Below, one piece after another: positions 27,213-35,683 of a stretch of 64,000 nt of DNA. The first letter of the stretch is position 1. Each line of letters starts with the position of its first letter. Below the pieces are notes generated by a model. That model was not told the DNA's origin and did not search any database. It was given only the letters and a program-made list of their open reading frames with translations. The stretch is from Wenzhouxiangella sp. XN24 (GTDB lineage Bacteria > Pseudomonadota > Gammaproteobacteria > Steroidobacterales > XN24): positions 62,001 through 126,000 of the forward strand of contig NZ_JAAMFG010000034.1 of the NCBI RefSeq assembly GCF_011064545.1, in the 5' to 3' direction. The translations under genes were made by a program, and so were the position numbers.

Positions 27213-27665
27213 ATGACCACTCATTTCAAATCCGGGACGGCCGGACTGGCATTGCTGTTGGCGTTTACGCTCGCTGCCTGCGATCGCGAAACCTCGGGAA
27301 GCAGCAATCCGGACGGACCCAAATGGCGCCTCACCTACTCCGGCGACCTATCCGGCCACATCGAGGGAAAGTCCGTGGTAATCGTGAGAACGGGTCCGTC
27401 CGAGCACCTGAATTTCGCCGTGAGGACAATCGGCAACAACCCCGGGCTGACGGCGACGCTCTCAGTGCACGAAGGCAAACCTTCCGGGTTCCTTACCCGG
27501 GTGACCCTCGAGGACGGCACCCGGTGCGCGCCATTCAAACGATCCGATGTGAGCATTCTCGATACGAGCAAGGAGACCTTCCACGCGACGGTCAATGGGC
27601 AGATGAAGTGTGGTGAGCCGGAGGATCAGATCATCGACTTCCAGGCGGTCATTCAGGAACGATGA
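27213..27665 (+). CDS. Small lipoprotein, unknown
   Basis: 150 residues with lipobox LAAC, the lipidated Cys being residue 23. GGAGG and TAGGA lie just before the ATG. The mature protein is mostly beta (WRLTYSGDLSGHIEGKSVVIV, NPGLTATLSVH) with two further Cys in GTRCAPF and QMKCGEP. No family recognised. Part of the exported-protein run from 23174. Confidence 0.7.
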   Translation: MTTHFKSGTAGLALLLAFTLAACDRETSGSSNPDGPKWRLTYSGDLSGHIEGKSVVIVRTGPSEHLNFAVRTIGNNPGLTATLSVHEGKPSGFLTRVTLEDGTRCAPFKRSDVSILDTSKETFHATVNGQMKCGEPEDQIIDFQAVIQER

Positions 27666-27794
27666 TGCCTCCCACGTGAATGCCAAGCTTCGGGTCGGCC
27701 GGTCGGCGTCCCGTGCCAGTCGGCGGGGCGAGTGCCGTAGAGCCACACTGCTCCAGGACCTCGGCCGTCCGAGTCAACCAATGGGAAATCGATC

Positions 27795-28862
27795 ATGCTT
27801 GCACTGAACTGCACTTTCTCGCTGATCAGGGGCGCCCTGTTCGCTCCCGAGGCGACCTGGCGTGGTTATCTCCCGGAGGCAGACAACTGGCAGAAGACTG
27901 CATTCCTGCTGACCGGCCCGCTGATCATCCTGGCGGCCGTGCTCGGCTACGTGCTCGGCCTGCTTTTCAGCGGCGCGTACGTTGTCGGCTTCCGCCCCAC
28001 CATCGGGATGACGCTGCTCAGTATCGTCTTCGGCGCGATCGCCGCCGGCATCGTCGCATTCATCGTCAGCACGCTGGCCGGCCTGTTCGGCGGCAAGCGC
28101 AGCTTCGCGCTTGGGCTGGCGGCTACCTCGCTGGCGTTCGTGCCGGGCTATCTCGGCCAGGCGCTGAGATGGCTGCCATGGATCGGGGGTTTGGTGTTTC
28201 TCGTCCTGTTCATCTATGCCCTGGTGCTGTTGTGGCGCATCATCCCCCTCTACCTCGAGGTGCCTGCCGGCAGGCGCGTCGGCCATTACATCCTCACATT
28301 GATCGCTACCGTCGTAGTCATGGTTCTCATCGGGTTGCTTTTGCGACCGGTCATCGGTCCTGAGATGTCGGGCCTCGGTGACTACGCTGACGTCCAGTTC
28401 CCTGACGGCGATACAAGTGGTGTCGGTGGAGTGATGGGTGGCGCCATCCGCCAGGCGGAGCGCCTGGCGGCGGCGGAGGAGGACCGCTATGCGCCGCCAG
28501 CGAACGGCAAGCTCGAAGAGAATCAAGTCAAGGAGTACGTCCGCGTCATGATTCGGGCGCGCGACATCTCGGCAGAGAACGCCGAGCGGCTGCAGGCACT
28601 CGCCGAGCGGGCGGATCGCAACGAGCGGATGTCGCTGAGCGACATGAACGAAATGATGAGGGGCGGCACGCAAATGATGGGCATGAACACCATCGAGCTC
28701 GAGGTGGTGAAATCAGGTGGCGGCAACTGGGCCGAGCACCAGTGGGTTCGCGAGGCGCTGCGCACGGCCTACTTTCAACGCGACACCGACGCGGTCGCTG
28801 CGCACAACTACCAGCTCTTCAAGAAGTACGAGGACGAGCTGGCCCAGTTCATCGCGCGGTAA
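27795..28862 (+). CDS. Yip1-like multi-pass membrane protein
   Basis: 355 residues, ATG 27795 with GGGAAAT before it. N-terminus FSLIRGALFAPEATWRGYLPE followed by five hydrophobic helices (about 35-200) matches the Yip1 domain layout of bacterial membrane proteins. The C-terminal about 140 residues are soluble and charged (RQAERLAAAEEDRY and a predicted helical end). Function of bacterial Yip1-type proteins is poorly known. It closes the co-directional run and meets the minus-strand pair below 30 bases after its stop. Confidence 0.75.
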   Translation: MLALNCTFSLIRGALFAPEATWRGYLPEADNWQKTAFLLTGPLIILAAVLGYVLGLLFSGAYVVGFRPTIGMTLLSIVFGAIAAGIVAFIVSTLAGLFGGKRSFALGLAATSLAFVPGYLGQALRWLPWIGGLVFLVLFIYALVLLWRIIPLYLEVPAGRRVGHYILTLIATVVVMVLIGLLLRPVIGPEMSGLGDYADVQFPDGDTSGVGGVMGGAIRQAERLAAAEEDRYAPPANGKLEENQVKEYVRVMIRARDISAENAERLQALAERADRNERMSLSDMNEMMRGGTQMMGMNTIELEVVKSGGGNWAEHQWVREALRTAYFQRDTDAVAAHNYQLFKKYEDELAQFIAR

Positions 28863-28892
28863 TTCGACCGGAAACAAACCCCGCCTGCTCGC

Positions 28893-29531
28893 CTATTCGC
28901 AGCCGCTGTATCCGGCTGGCACCTCGTAGGTTCCCGCGGGCGCCGCCTTCTGCTCGATGGACTCGAGCTCGGTCCACATCTGTATCGGGCCCATCTGGAT
29001 CTCGGAGCGGACCGGAAAACCGCCGAGGTCGTATACCGCGAGCATTGCCGCAGATTCGGGTGTCGCGACACTTTCCATGTAGGCGCGCTGGATCGGGTCG
29101 ACATCAAATTCGCCGGTGATCCAGACCACCATCTCGATACCGTCGTTGCCGCCGGTCAACTCGTGCACCTCGGCTTGCCATGGGCCGACGGCCTCCGACT
29201 TGCCGGTCTTGCGAAATTGCACGGCTTCGACGGCCTTCTGCAGTGCGGGCAGGTCGCGATCCACGTCGCGCGTAGACACGCCGTGACAAGTCCGGGCCTG
29301 GTCGTCGACGATGTAGAGCATGCCGGCGGCCAGGTCGCCAATCATCCGGCTGTTGTCGTCGATGCGTGCGATCCGGTTCTCACCGGACCAGAATCGGACC
29401 GTGCTCGTGCTGTCCGCTGATGCGCCAGAGCCCTCGCGTATGACCATCAGGGTATCGCCCAGGGCTACCGGTACCCAAAGGATGGTCAGCAGCGAGGACG
29501 CGAAGATCCGTCGAGAACTAATGGAATACAT
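28893..29531 (-). CDS. Secreted DUF4412-like protein, unknown
   Basis: 212 residues from the ATG at 29531; the frame is open further upstream but into the neighbouring gene. Signal peptide ends near ALG. The mature domain (TVRFWSGENRIARID, GMLYIVDDQARTCHGVSTRDV, WTELESIEQKAAPAGTYEVPAGYS) follows the layout of DUF4412-type periplasmic proteins that read as beta-rich substrate-binding folds. Same strand as the Cys-rich gene 80 bases upstream; probably one operon. Confidence 0.65.
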   Translation of the reverse strand: MYSISSRRIFASSLLTILWVPVALGDTLMVIREGSGASADSTSTVRFWSGENRIARIDDNSRMIGDLAAGMLYIVDDQARTCHGVSTRDVDRDLPALQKAVEAVQFRKTGKSEAVGPWQAEVHELTGGNDGIEMVVWITGEFDVDPIQRAYMESVATPESAAMLAVYDLGGFPVRSEIQMGPIQMWTELESIEQKAAPAGTYEVPAGYSGCE

Positions 29532-29611
29532 GGGTTGCTCCTCAGAACGCGTCAAAGAGATATCAAGTCGGCTGTTTTGCGCGGTGACTCCGTACCCGCT
29601 GGCTGAACAGC

Positions 29612-30763
29612 CTAGAAACGCAGCTGGAACGCCACCTCGAACACCGGCCAGCCGTTGTGTGTGCAGCGGATCTCGCGCACCCTGTCCGAGGTGTCGCCGA
29701 GATCTGCAAGCTGGTACATCGGCACCACCAGTCGCCCGCTTGTCGCGGGCAGCGGGATACTTCGGGGCACGGAAAGAACGAAGTCCGCTCCAGGGCCGAC
29801 CCGCTGCGACTCGATCGGGTTGCCGGCCTCGTCCAGCGGCGCCATGCTGATCTGCACGTCTTCCGGCGTGTCTGCGCTTTTCAGAACCTGCTGGAAAAGT
29901 CCCATCAGCTGCGCCATGCCGTCGGCTTCGGGGCCTTGCCCTTGCTGGGGCATGGTGTCGGCGGCCCCCTTCAACAGGTTGCCGATGAAATCGCCGCCGC
30001 CGATGGTGCTGGCGGAGCACTCCAGTGGTACGGCCGGGTCGGCGTTCCGGTAGTCGAACTCCACACCGTACCGGGTACAACGGCCGCGTTCACAGTTGTC
30101 CTGCCCGTCGACCTGGATGATCGTCGCCTGTTTGCAGACGCGCTCACCGCACAACTCGCCGGCGCGGAAAGCCGCCACTCGCATCGCGTCCGGTCCCGCC
30201 GTGGGATAGGAATCGAATACCGGCTCGACGACGGCTCCGCCAGCGCTGAGGCAGCGTCCCAGGCCGCGGCTGCAGCTGAGCTGCGCGCCCTCGGGACAAC
30301 GGAAGGCCGGTTCATGGCTGTTCGGTGCATGCAGTGTGTACTCGAAACGGATCGGGGCGCTGTCGAATGGTCCGCTGCCCATGGCCCAGGACGCGGCCCG
30401 CTCGAGACCCCAGGCTTCGATGGCCTGGGTGTGACAATACGTGTCGCAATCGAGGCCCTGGGCATTCATCCGGCAGGCGTCGAGGCAGTCGTCATGCTCG
30501 CGGCAGCCCCGGTGGGTGCCGCAGCTGTGCGACACCACCCGACGGACGCGTTGGGTGTCGAGGCACTCGAAGGCAATCGATTGGCTGCAGGACCCTGGGC
30601 AGCCCTTGCCACAGGCGCCGCGACACATCGAAGGCAATGTTCCCGGCATCGGGCCGAAGGCATTGCGCACCGTTTCGCCCGGCTGGGCCGACCGCTCCGC
30701 AGACGCGGCCAGGGGCAGGAGCAGAGTGAGTGCCACCAGAAGTAGCAGGCGGGCAGGGCTCAT
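29612..30763 (-). CDS. Cys-rich secreted protein with PLA2-like motif
   Basis: 383 residues from the ATG at 30763, preceded by GGGAGAGCG. Signal peptide ends near ASA (residue 22). The N-terminal third has about 13 Cys. At residues 87-97 it reads CREHDDCLDAC, the same C-x-x-H-D-x-C-x-x-x-C spacing as the active-site helix of secreted phospholipases A2, with H90-D91 as the would-be catalytic pair. A classical calcium loop is not obvious, although GACGKGCPG lies upstream. The middle holds further Cys pairs and the C-terminal part is beta-rich. Enzyme activity is a hypothesis only. Confidence 0.6.
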   Translation of the reverse strand: MSPARLLLLVALTLLLPLAASAERSAQPGETVRNAFGPMPGTLPSMCRGACGKGCPGSCSQSIAFECLDTQRVRRVVSHSCGTHRGCREHDDCLDACRMNAQGLDCDTYCHTQAIEAWGLERAASWAMGSGPFDSAPIRFEYTLHAPNSHEPAFRCPEGAQLSCSRGLGRCLSAGGAVVEPVFDSYPTAGPDAMRVAAFRAGELCGERVCKQATIIQVDGQDNCERGRCTRYGVEFDYRNADPAVPLECSASTIGGGDFIGNLLKGAADTMPQQGQGPEADGMAQLMGLFQQVLKSADTPEDVQISMAPLDEAGNPIESQRVGPGADFVLSVPRSIPLPATSGRLVVPMYQLADLGDTSDRVREIRCTHNGWPVFEVAFQLRF

Positions 30764-30921
30764 CTCTTTCGCTCTCCCTTCAGTCCAGAACGAGGCGCCG
30801 CATGATCTCGAGGGCAGCATTCGCCCGACCGCACGGTTTCTTTCACTACACCCGACTAAAGCGCAAAAAGGTCAACGCTACCGCCACCTGCACGCCGAGG
30901 CTGCGACCGGGAAAACCAGCC

Positions 30922-30927
30922 TATACT
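30922..30927 (+). promoter_or_regulatory. -10 element candidate
   Basis: TATACT in the context GCCTATACTTCG, 31 bases before the ATG at 30959. No convincing -35 is visible. Confidence 0.35.
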
Positions 30928-30958
30928 TCGCGAGCATGGGTGCTGCGGGTGAAATTGA

Positions 30959-31723
30959 ATGACTCAGGCTATGAACGGGGTGTCCGGAGGGCCGGTACGG
31001 ATGGCGTGGAAGGTCCTGCTGGTAGTGGCGTCGATTCTGCCGGGCTTGGCATTCGGCGCCTGGCTGGGCGCGCAGTTCCTGGTGCCGCGCGACGCCGGCC
31101 TGGCGGCTGGCGCCATGGTGCTCTGGTACGGCTTGCTCGGCGGGCTGGTCGCCGTCATCGGAGCCGTGCTGCTGGTGCGTTACCTGGCAGGGCCACGCCT
31201 CCGCGTCACGGCGTTGTTCATGGCCGGTGTGAGCTTTGTCTTACTGGTGTGGCTGACGCTGAGTTTCGCCGAGATGGGGACGGAACGGGCTGAACACCGG
31301 CGACAGGCCGTAGCGATGTTGCCGGCCTTCGAACTGGCGCTGACAGGGCAACTCGAGCCGGGACTGCGACGCTTCACCTACACGTCGCAAAACAACGACT
31401 GGCGCATCGAAAAAATGGATGGGACACGTTGCCAGGGAGGACTGCCCGAGGGCAAGGCTGGAAACAAGGCTCGGGTGGAACTGTTGAGCGCACTGCGCGG
31501 ACTGGACGTGGCCGGCGTCCTGGCGGCGCCGCCAGGCTGTCAGCAGACGGGCGAGTTGCTTGCGATGCTGGCAATGAGGATTCACGAGGCCAAACCGCCA
31601 CCTACCGAAGGAAGCCTTTCTCTGACCACGGCCTGCCGGGGCGAAATTCCGGAGATCGCAGCGTTGCTGGAGCGTGTCGAAAGCGTCTACCGGATTTACC
31701 AGAAAAGCCTGGTCTGCGACTGA
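30959..31723 (+). CDS. Membrane protein with three helices and periplasmic tail, unknown
   Basis: 254 residues, ATG 30959. Three hydrophobic helices (about 16-38, 47-70, 80-101) and then a soluble domain with four Cys (TRCQGG, PGCQQ, TACRG, LVCD). No family recognised. Alternative starts at residues 5 and 15 are possible because the ribosome site is weak. Confidence 0.65.
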   Translation: MTQAMNGVSGGPVRMAWKVLLVVASILPGLAFGAWLGAQFLVPRDAGLAAGAMVLWYGLLGGLVAVIGAVLLVRYLAGPRLRVTALFMAGVSFVLLVWLTLSFAEMGTERAEHRRQAVAMLPAFELALTGQLEPGLRRFTYTSQNNDWRIEKMDGTRCQGGLPEGKAGNKARVELLSALRGLDVAGVLAAPPGCQQTGELLAMLAMRIHEAKPPPTEGSLSLTTACRGEIPEIAALLERVESVYRIYQKSLVCD

Positions 31724-31853
31724 TCCTTTCCACATTCGAATGCGGATGTCGCATGGGCAATGTGGCAGCCCTCGCGGCGTCCGCATGGCCTTTGCCTACG
31801 CAAAACACCTGACCCGATGATCGCGGACCTGGCAGGGCCTTCTCCGCGACTTC

Positions 31854-31859
31854 TATACT
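31854..31859 (+). promoter_or_regulatory. -10 element before second CHAD gene
   Basis: TATACT in TTCTATACTCGG, 21 bases before the ATG, at the same place as in the paralogous gene at 16904. Confidence 0.45.
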
Positions 31860-31880
31860 CGGTGGAGACGGAGCACAGCC

Positions 31881-32627
31881 ATGTCCTATCAACTCGAAAT
31901 CTCCGAACCCATCGATGTCGGCGTGCGTCGCATCGCCCACGAACTGATCGACGACGCCATCGCGCACATCGAGGCGCCCGAGCGTGACCGCCAGCGCCTC
32001 GCGCCGGCGCGCAGGGCGCTGACGCTGCACAAGCAACACCTCGCCGCGGACGTGGCGGATCTCGGTGCGCGCCTGGACGCCTTCGGTGAGCGCATGCATG
32101 AAGCCCGTCAACGCGTATCGGAATGGCGCCTTCCGACGGACGACCCGAACCAGGGCAAGTGCGGCTTCGAACTGCTCGAGGGTGGTCTCGAGAAGACCTA
32201 CAGGAGAGGCCGCAAGGCCATGGCGATCGCCGGGGACAATCCTGGCGTCGAGACCTTCCATGAATGGCGCAAGCGAGCCAAGTACCTGCGGTATCACTTG
32301 CGCTTGCTGCGTCCGGCCTGGCTACGGCTGCTCAAGCGCACCCGCAGCGAGGTCAAGACGCTGGGTGACCTGCTTGGTGACGATCATGACCTGGCGGTGC
32401 TCGAAGAGACGCTCGTGGTCGCGACAGGTGACAGCGCGGACAAGGAGCGGATCGAACTGTTGAAAGGCCTGATGCATCAGCGCAGCGTCACGCTTCGTGC
32501 GGAGGCCTGGTGGTTGGGTCAGCGCATCTACGCCGAGCAGCCCAAGGCGTTCCGCAAGCGGATCGGTCGCTACTGGATCACGGCTCGCGACCAGCACCGC
32601 GCTGCTACCCGTGGCTCGAGCACTTAG
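31881..32627 (+). CDS. CHAD domain protein with internal deletion
   Basis: 248 residues. It aligns with the 313-residue copy at 16904 from start to end (MSYQLEISEPIDVGVRRIA against MNYQLEINEPIDVGVRRIA) but jumps from EAPERD straight to RQRLAPARRALTLHKQHL. About 65 residues, containing the first half-motif HEVRKDCKKLR, are missing in frame. The second half-motif (FHEWRKRAKYLRYHLRLLRP) and the end are intact, and the reading frame is clean. The protein may fold as a half-CHAD or need a partner, perhaps the full-length copy. The 5' flank retains the same -10 motif. Confidence 0.85.
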   Translation: MSYQLEISEPIDVGVRRIAHELIDDAIAHIEAPERDRQRLAPARRALTLHKQHLAADVADLGARLDAFGERMHEARQRVSEWRLPTDDPNQGKCGFELLEGGLEKTYRRGRKAMAIAGDNPGVETFHEWRKRAKYLRYHLRLLRPAWLRLLKRTRSEVKTLGDLLGDDHDLAVLEETLVVATGDSADKERIELLKGLMHQRSVTLRAEAWWLGQRIYAEQPKAFRKRIGRYWITARDQHRAATRGSST

Positions 32628-32637
32628 CAGCGCATTC

Positions 32638-33108
32638 ATGAGTTCCGGATCGACAGCCCCGCGCAACCGAGGGATTCCGCTACCGCACGCCGGCCCCACG
32701 GCCTGGACGAGATTCCTGGCGCACTTTTTGTTCGTGCTTGCCGCGTGGACTATCTTTATCAAGTACGTATTCCCGATCGCCTTCGCGATCGCGGAGGGGG
32801 AGGCGCCGACACGATGGGTCTACTGGGATCTTTGGCCTGTCGCGCACGCCTGGCTGGGCTGGGCGCTGTTGTTCCGGCCGCCATGGACCCGGAAGCTCGC
32901 GATCGGGATGGCGGTCACCGAAATCGCGATCATCGCAACGCTGCTGTCGCTGTTCCTCGCCGATCCCGAATGGTCCATCTGGCGAACGAACTGGTTCGTC
33001 AACAAGGTGTTCGTCCTTGCCTGCTTCGTGCTGGTGCTGACGACCGCGCTGCTACAGCCCGAACAATTCAAAGGCAGAGCGGTCAGTCCTGTAGAAGGAG
33101 CGCCCTGA
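32638..33108 (+). CDS. Small four-helix membrane protein, unknown
   Basis: 156 residues from ATG 32638, ten bases after the CHAD stop. Four hydrophobic helices (about 22-48, 60-80, 83-105, 118-138) with aromatic residues between them. No family recognised. It precedes the aldo/keto reductase gene by 19 bases and is probably co-transcribed with it. Confidence 0.7.
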   Translation: MSSGSTAPRNRGIPLPHAGPTAWTRFLAHFLFVLAAWTIFIKYVFPIAFAIAEGEAPTRWVYWDLWPVAHAWLGWALLFRPPWTRKLAIGMAVTEIAIIATLLSLFLADPEWSIWRTNWFVNKVFVLACFVLVLTTALLQPEQFKGRAVSPVEGAP

Positions 33109-33127
33109 GAAGCCCCGGGAGAGCCGC

Positions 33128-34060
33128 ATGAGTTTCCAAGCCGATCGCCGCAGAGTCCTGAAGCTGATTTCCGCCGGGATGATTGGCGTCTCGTTGGGCC
33201 CACGGAGCCTGCTGGCGGCAAGCGATTCGCCGATGACCAAGCCGATCCATGCCACGGGGCAGGCTTTGCCGGTCATCGGCATGGGCACCTGGCAGACCTT
33301 CAATGTGGGTCGCGACGAGCAGCTGCGCAGGGCACGCACCGAGGTGCTGGCGGCCTTCGTCGAACATGGCGGCGGCATGGTCGACTGCTCACCGATGTAT
33401 GGGTCGTCGGCTGCCGTGATGGGCTTCGCTCTCGATCAGCTTGGGCGGCCGGACTCGGTCTTCTCCGCAGAGAAGGTCTGGACCCGTGATGACGGTGAGA
33501 CGCGCAAGCAGATCCTGGGACAGGCGGCGCAATGGGGCATCGACCGCTTCGACCTGGTGCAGGTTCACAACCTGCTCGCCTGGCAGGCCCACCTGGAAAC
33601 GCTGCGCGAGATGAAACATGCCGGCGAGATCGGGTACATCGGCATCACCACCTCGCATGGGCGTCGTCACGAGGAATTCGAGCGAATCATGGAACAGCAG
33701 CCGCTGGACTTCGTCCAGCTGACCTACAACCTCACGCACCGCGAGGTCGAACAGCGTTTGCTGCCGCTGGCCCAGGAAAAGGGTATCGCCGTGATCGCCA
33801 ACCGGCCCTATGACGGCGGGCCCCTGATCAAGCGCATCCAGGCGCGCCATCGAGTGCCCGCCTGGGCCGCGGAAGAGTTCGATTGCAGGAATTGGGCCGA
33901 TTTTCTGCTCCGATTCATCGTCAGCCATCCCGCCGTGACCTGTGCCATTCCGGCCACCACGCGCGTCGAGCACATGTACGAGAACATGCACGCCGGCCAG
34001 GGACCGATGCCATCGCCGGATCTGCGCGAACGTATGATCCGGCATGTCGAGTCGCTGTGA
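33128..34060 (+). CDS. Aldo/keto reductase with Tat-type signal
   Basis: 310 residues. The N-terminus DRRRVLKLISAGMIGVSLG fits a twin-arginine signal, so the folded enzyme may be exported. The AKR core shows the catalytic set: Asp/Tyr in VDCSPMYGSS, Lys in EKVWT and His in VQVHN, with NADPH-binding loops towards the C-terminus (CAIPATTR). The family reduces carbonyl groups with NAD(P)H; a periplasmic member would need the cofactor loaded before export. Its TGA stop overlaps the GTG start of the DUF6064 gene. Substrate unknown. Confidence 0.88.
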   Translation: MSFQADRRRVLKLISAGMIGVSLGPRSLLAASDSPMTKPIHATGQALPVIGMGTWQTFNVGRDEQLRRARTEVLAAFVEHGGGMVDCSPMYGSSAAVMGFALDQLGRPDSVFSAEKVWTRDDGETRKQILGQAAQWGIDRFDLVQVHNLLAWQAHLETLREMKHAGEIGYIGITTSHGRRHEEFERIMEQQPLDFVQLTYNLTHREVEQRLLPLAQEKGIAVIANRPYDGGPLIKRIQARHRVPAWAAEEFDCRNWADFLLRFIVSHPAVTCAIPATTRVEHMYENMHAGQGPMPSPDLRERMIRHVESL

Positions 34061-34782
34061 ATGACCAGATCGGGACGGGCCCGCTCGGCGATCCCGGCAG
34101 CTACGCGCTGGTGGATCTCGTGCCGTTTTCGGCCGAAGTCTACTTCCGGCTGCTGGAGCGAGTCGGCGAATCGTTCTGGCCGTTGCACATGGCGACGCTG
34201 GTGCTCGGCGTTGCCGCAATGCTCCTGATGTGGCGCGGCAGGGCGCGTATCGCATGCATGCTGCTCGCGGCGCCATGGGCCTGGGTCGGTATCACGTTCT
34301 TCGAGCAGCGATACGCTCAACTGAACTGGGCCGGGAGCTGGTTTGCCGGGGCTTTCCTGGCCCAGGCCGCCCTGCTGCTACTGCTTGCGGCGATGGGTGC
34401 AGGTTTTGATCGCACCGCAATAACGCAGCACACGACGCGGACGGGTATCAAGCAACAATCGCTGCCGCGTGCCGGCGGCCTGGTCCTGGCCGGGTTCGGG
34501 GTGCTTGCTTATCCCGCCATCGCACCGCTGTCAGGGTTCGCCCCGTTCCAGGCGGAGACTTTCGGCGTGCATCCGGACCCGACGGCCGTGGCCACGCTGG
34601 GTATCCTGCTGGTCGGACTGCGCGGCTTCGGGCTCTGGCTGGCCGTCTCGATCCCTGCGCTCTGGTGCGTGGTCACGGGGCTCACGCTGCACGTGCTCAA
34701 TGCCGCCTGGGGACAGATCCCGCCGGCGGTCGCGGTACTCGCGCTCGTCCTTGCTCTATGGAAGACCGTGAGAAGCAAATAG
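34057..34782 (+). CDS. DUF6064-family membrane protein
   Basis: 241 residues from GTG 34057, which overlaps the aldo/keto reductase stop (GTGA). The start LVDLVPFSAEVYFRLLERVGESFWP followed by six to seven hydrophobic helices is characteristic of DUF6064. Function unknown. The coupling to the reductase suggests joint expression. Confidence 0.78.
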   Translation: MNDQIGTGPLGDPGSYALVDLVPFSAEVYFRLLERVGESFWPLHMATLVLGVAAMLLMWRGRARIACMLLAAPWAWVGITFFEQRYAQLNWAGSWFAGAFLAQAALLLLLAAMGAGFDRTAITQHTTRTGIKQQSLPRAGGLVLAGFGVLAYPAIAPLSGFAPFQAETFGVHPDPTAVATLGILLVGLRGFGLWLAVSIPALWCVVTGLTLHVLNAAWGQIPPAVAVLALVLALWKTVRSK

Positions 34783-35056
34783 CCTTGGCGAGTCGTTCGC
34801 CGGGCGATCATTACCCTGGAGCCCCGCGGCATTGGCCTGGGCGAGGGCAGCAGAGCGTCATTCCTTCGTCATATTGCCCGATTACCGTGATCGGCTGCGG
34901 CCGCCGGGGCTGACGTGGACAAGCGGGCGCAAAAAACGTACCGTCACTTGCTGAGGCATGCATGGCAGCCTTGGAACGACAGGCCGGCCGCGTCGGGACG
35001 ACTTTCACAGCGCGCCGACTCGGTACTTCCCCGTGGGAGCGACGGAAGCCAACCCC

Positions 35057-35683
35057 ATGAACACCGCGAAGATAATCGTCCCCTGGACGCTCGTGCTCGG
35101 CATGCTGTTGACGCCGGGCATGGCGCACAGCGATGAAACCAGGGGCACCGCGCGTTTCAGCGACAGCCTGCGTATAGATTACTCGGACGAGCAGCGAGTA
35201 CTGCGGCAGACGGGCCAGACCGTGCGCAGGCAGTATTTCATGCAGATTTACGCCATGGCACATTACCTGGAGGGCGTTCTCCCGGAGGACGGCGACTCTC
35301 TTTACCGAAGCATTATCGATGCGCCGGGCATCAAGCAGATCACGATGGTTTTCCTGCGCGACCTGAGTGCCGGCCAGATCCAGGAATCCCTGTCATCCGG
35401 CCTGAGGTCGAACGCCTCGAAAGAGCGTTATGAAAGTATCAGGCCGGATATCGAGATATTCATGAGCGCCATCAATGACGACGTCAAGAGCAGCGATGAG
35501 TTCGTCCTGCGCTGGTACCCGGACGGCACGATGGATTCCTATCACGAGGGCACCAAGGTGAGTTCCATCAGCAACGCTGAGCTTGCGGAGACGATGTGGT
35601 CGATCTGGTTCGGTGAGAGTTCCGTCGTGGACAGGTCGGCGCTGGTCGAGCGTCTTTCTCGAGCCGACGAGGCGCAGCTATGA
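35057..35683 (+). CDS. Secreted chalcone-isomerase-like protein
   Basis: 208 residues from ATG 35057; an ATG at 34958 is in frame but precedes the signal. Signal peptide ends near AHS. The mature part follows the chalcone-isomerase-like fold of bacterial PF16036 proteins: YFMQIYAMAHYLEG, KQITMVFLRDLSAGQIQESLSSGLRSNA, LRWYPDGTMDSYHEGTKV and a final IWFGESSVVDRSALVERL. Related plant proteins bind fatty acids, and bacterial ones have no proven flavonoid role. It is the first gene of an operon with an RhlA-like hydrolase (ATGA overlap) and a JmjC-type protein. Confidence 0.75.
   Translation: MNTAKIIVPWTLVLGMLLTPGMAHSDETRGTARFSDSLRIDYSDEQRVLRQTGQTVRRQYFMQIYAMAHYLEGVLPEDGDSLYRSIIDAPGIKQITMVFLRDLSAGQIQESLSSGLRSNASKERYESIRPDIEIFMSAINDDVKSSDEFVLRWYPDGTMDSYHEGTKVSSISNAELAETMWSIWFGESSVVDRSALVERLSRADEAQL

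Noticed and set aside
34915-35136. Short gene starting at GTG 34915
   Set aside because: No ribosome site and runs into the signal-peptide region of the chalcone-isomerase-like gene in another frame.
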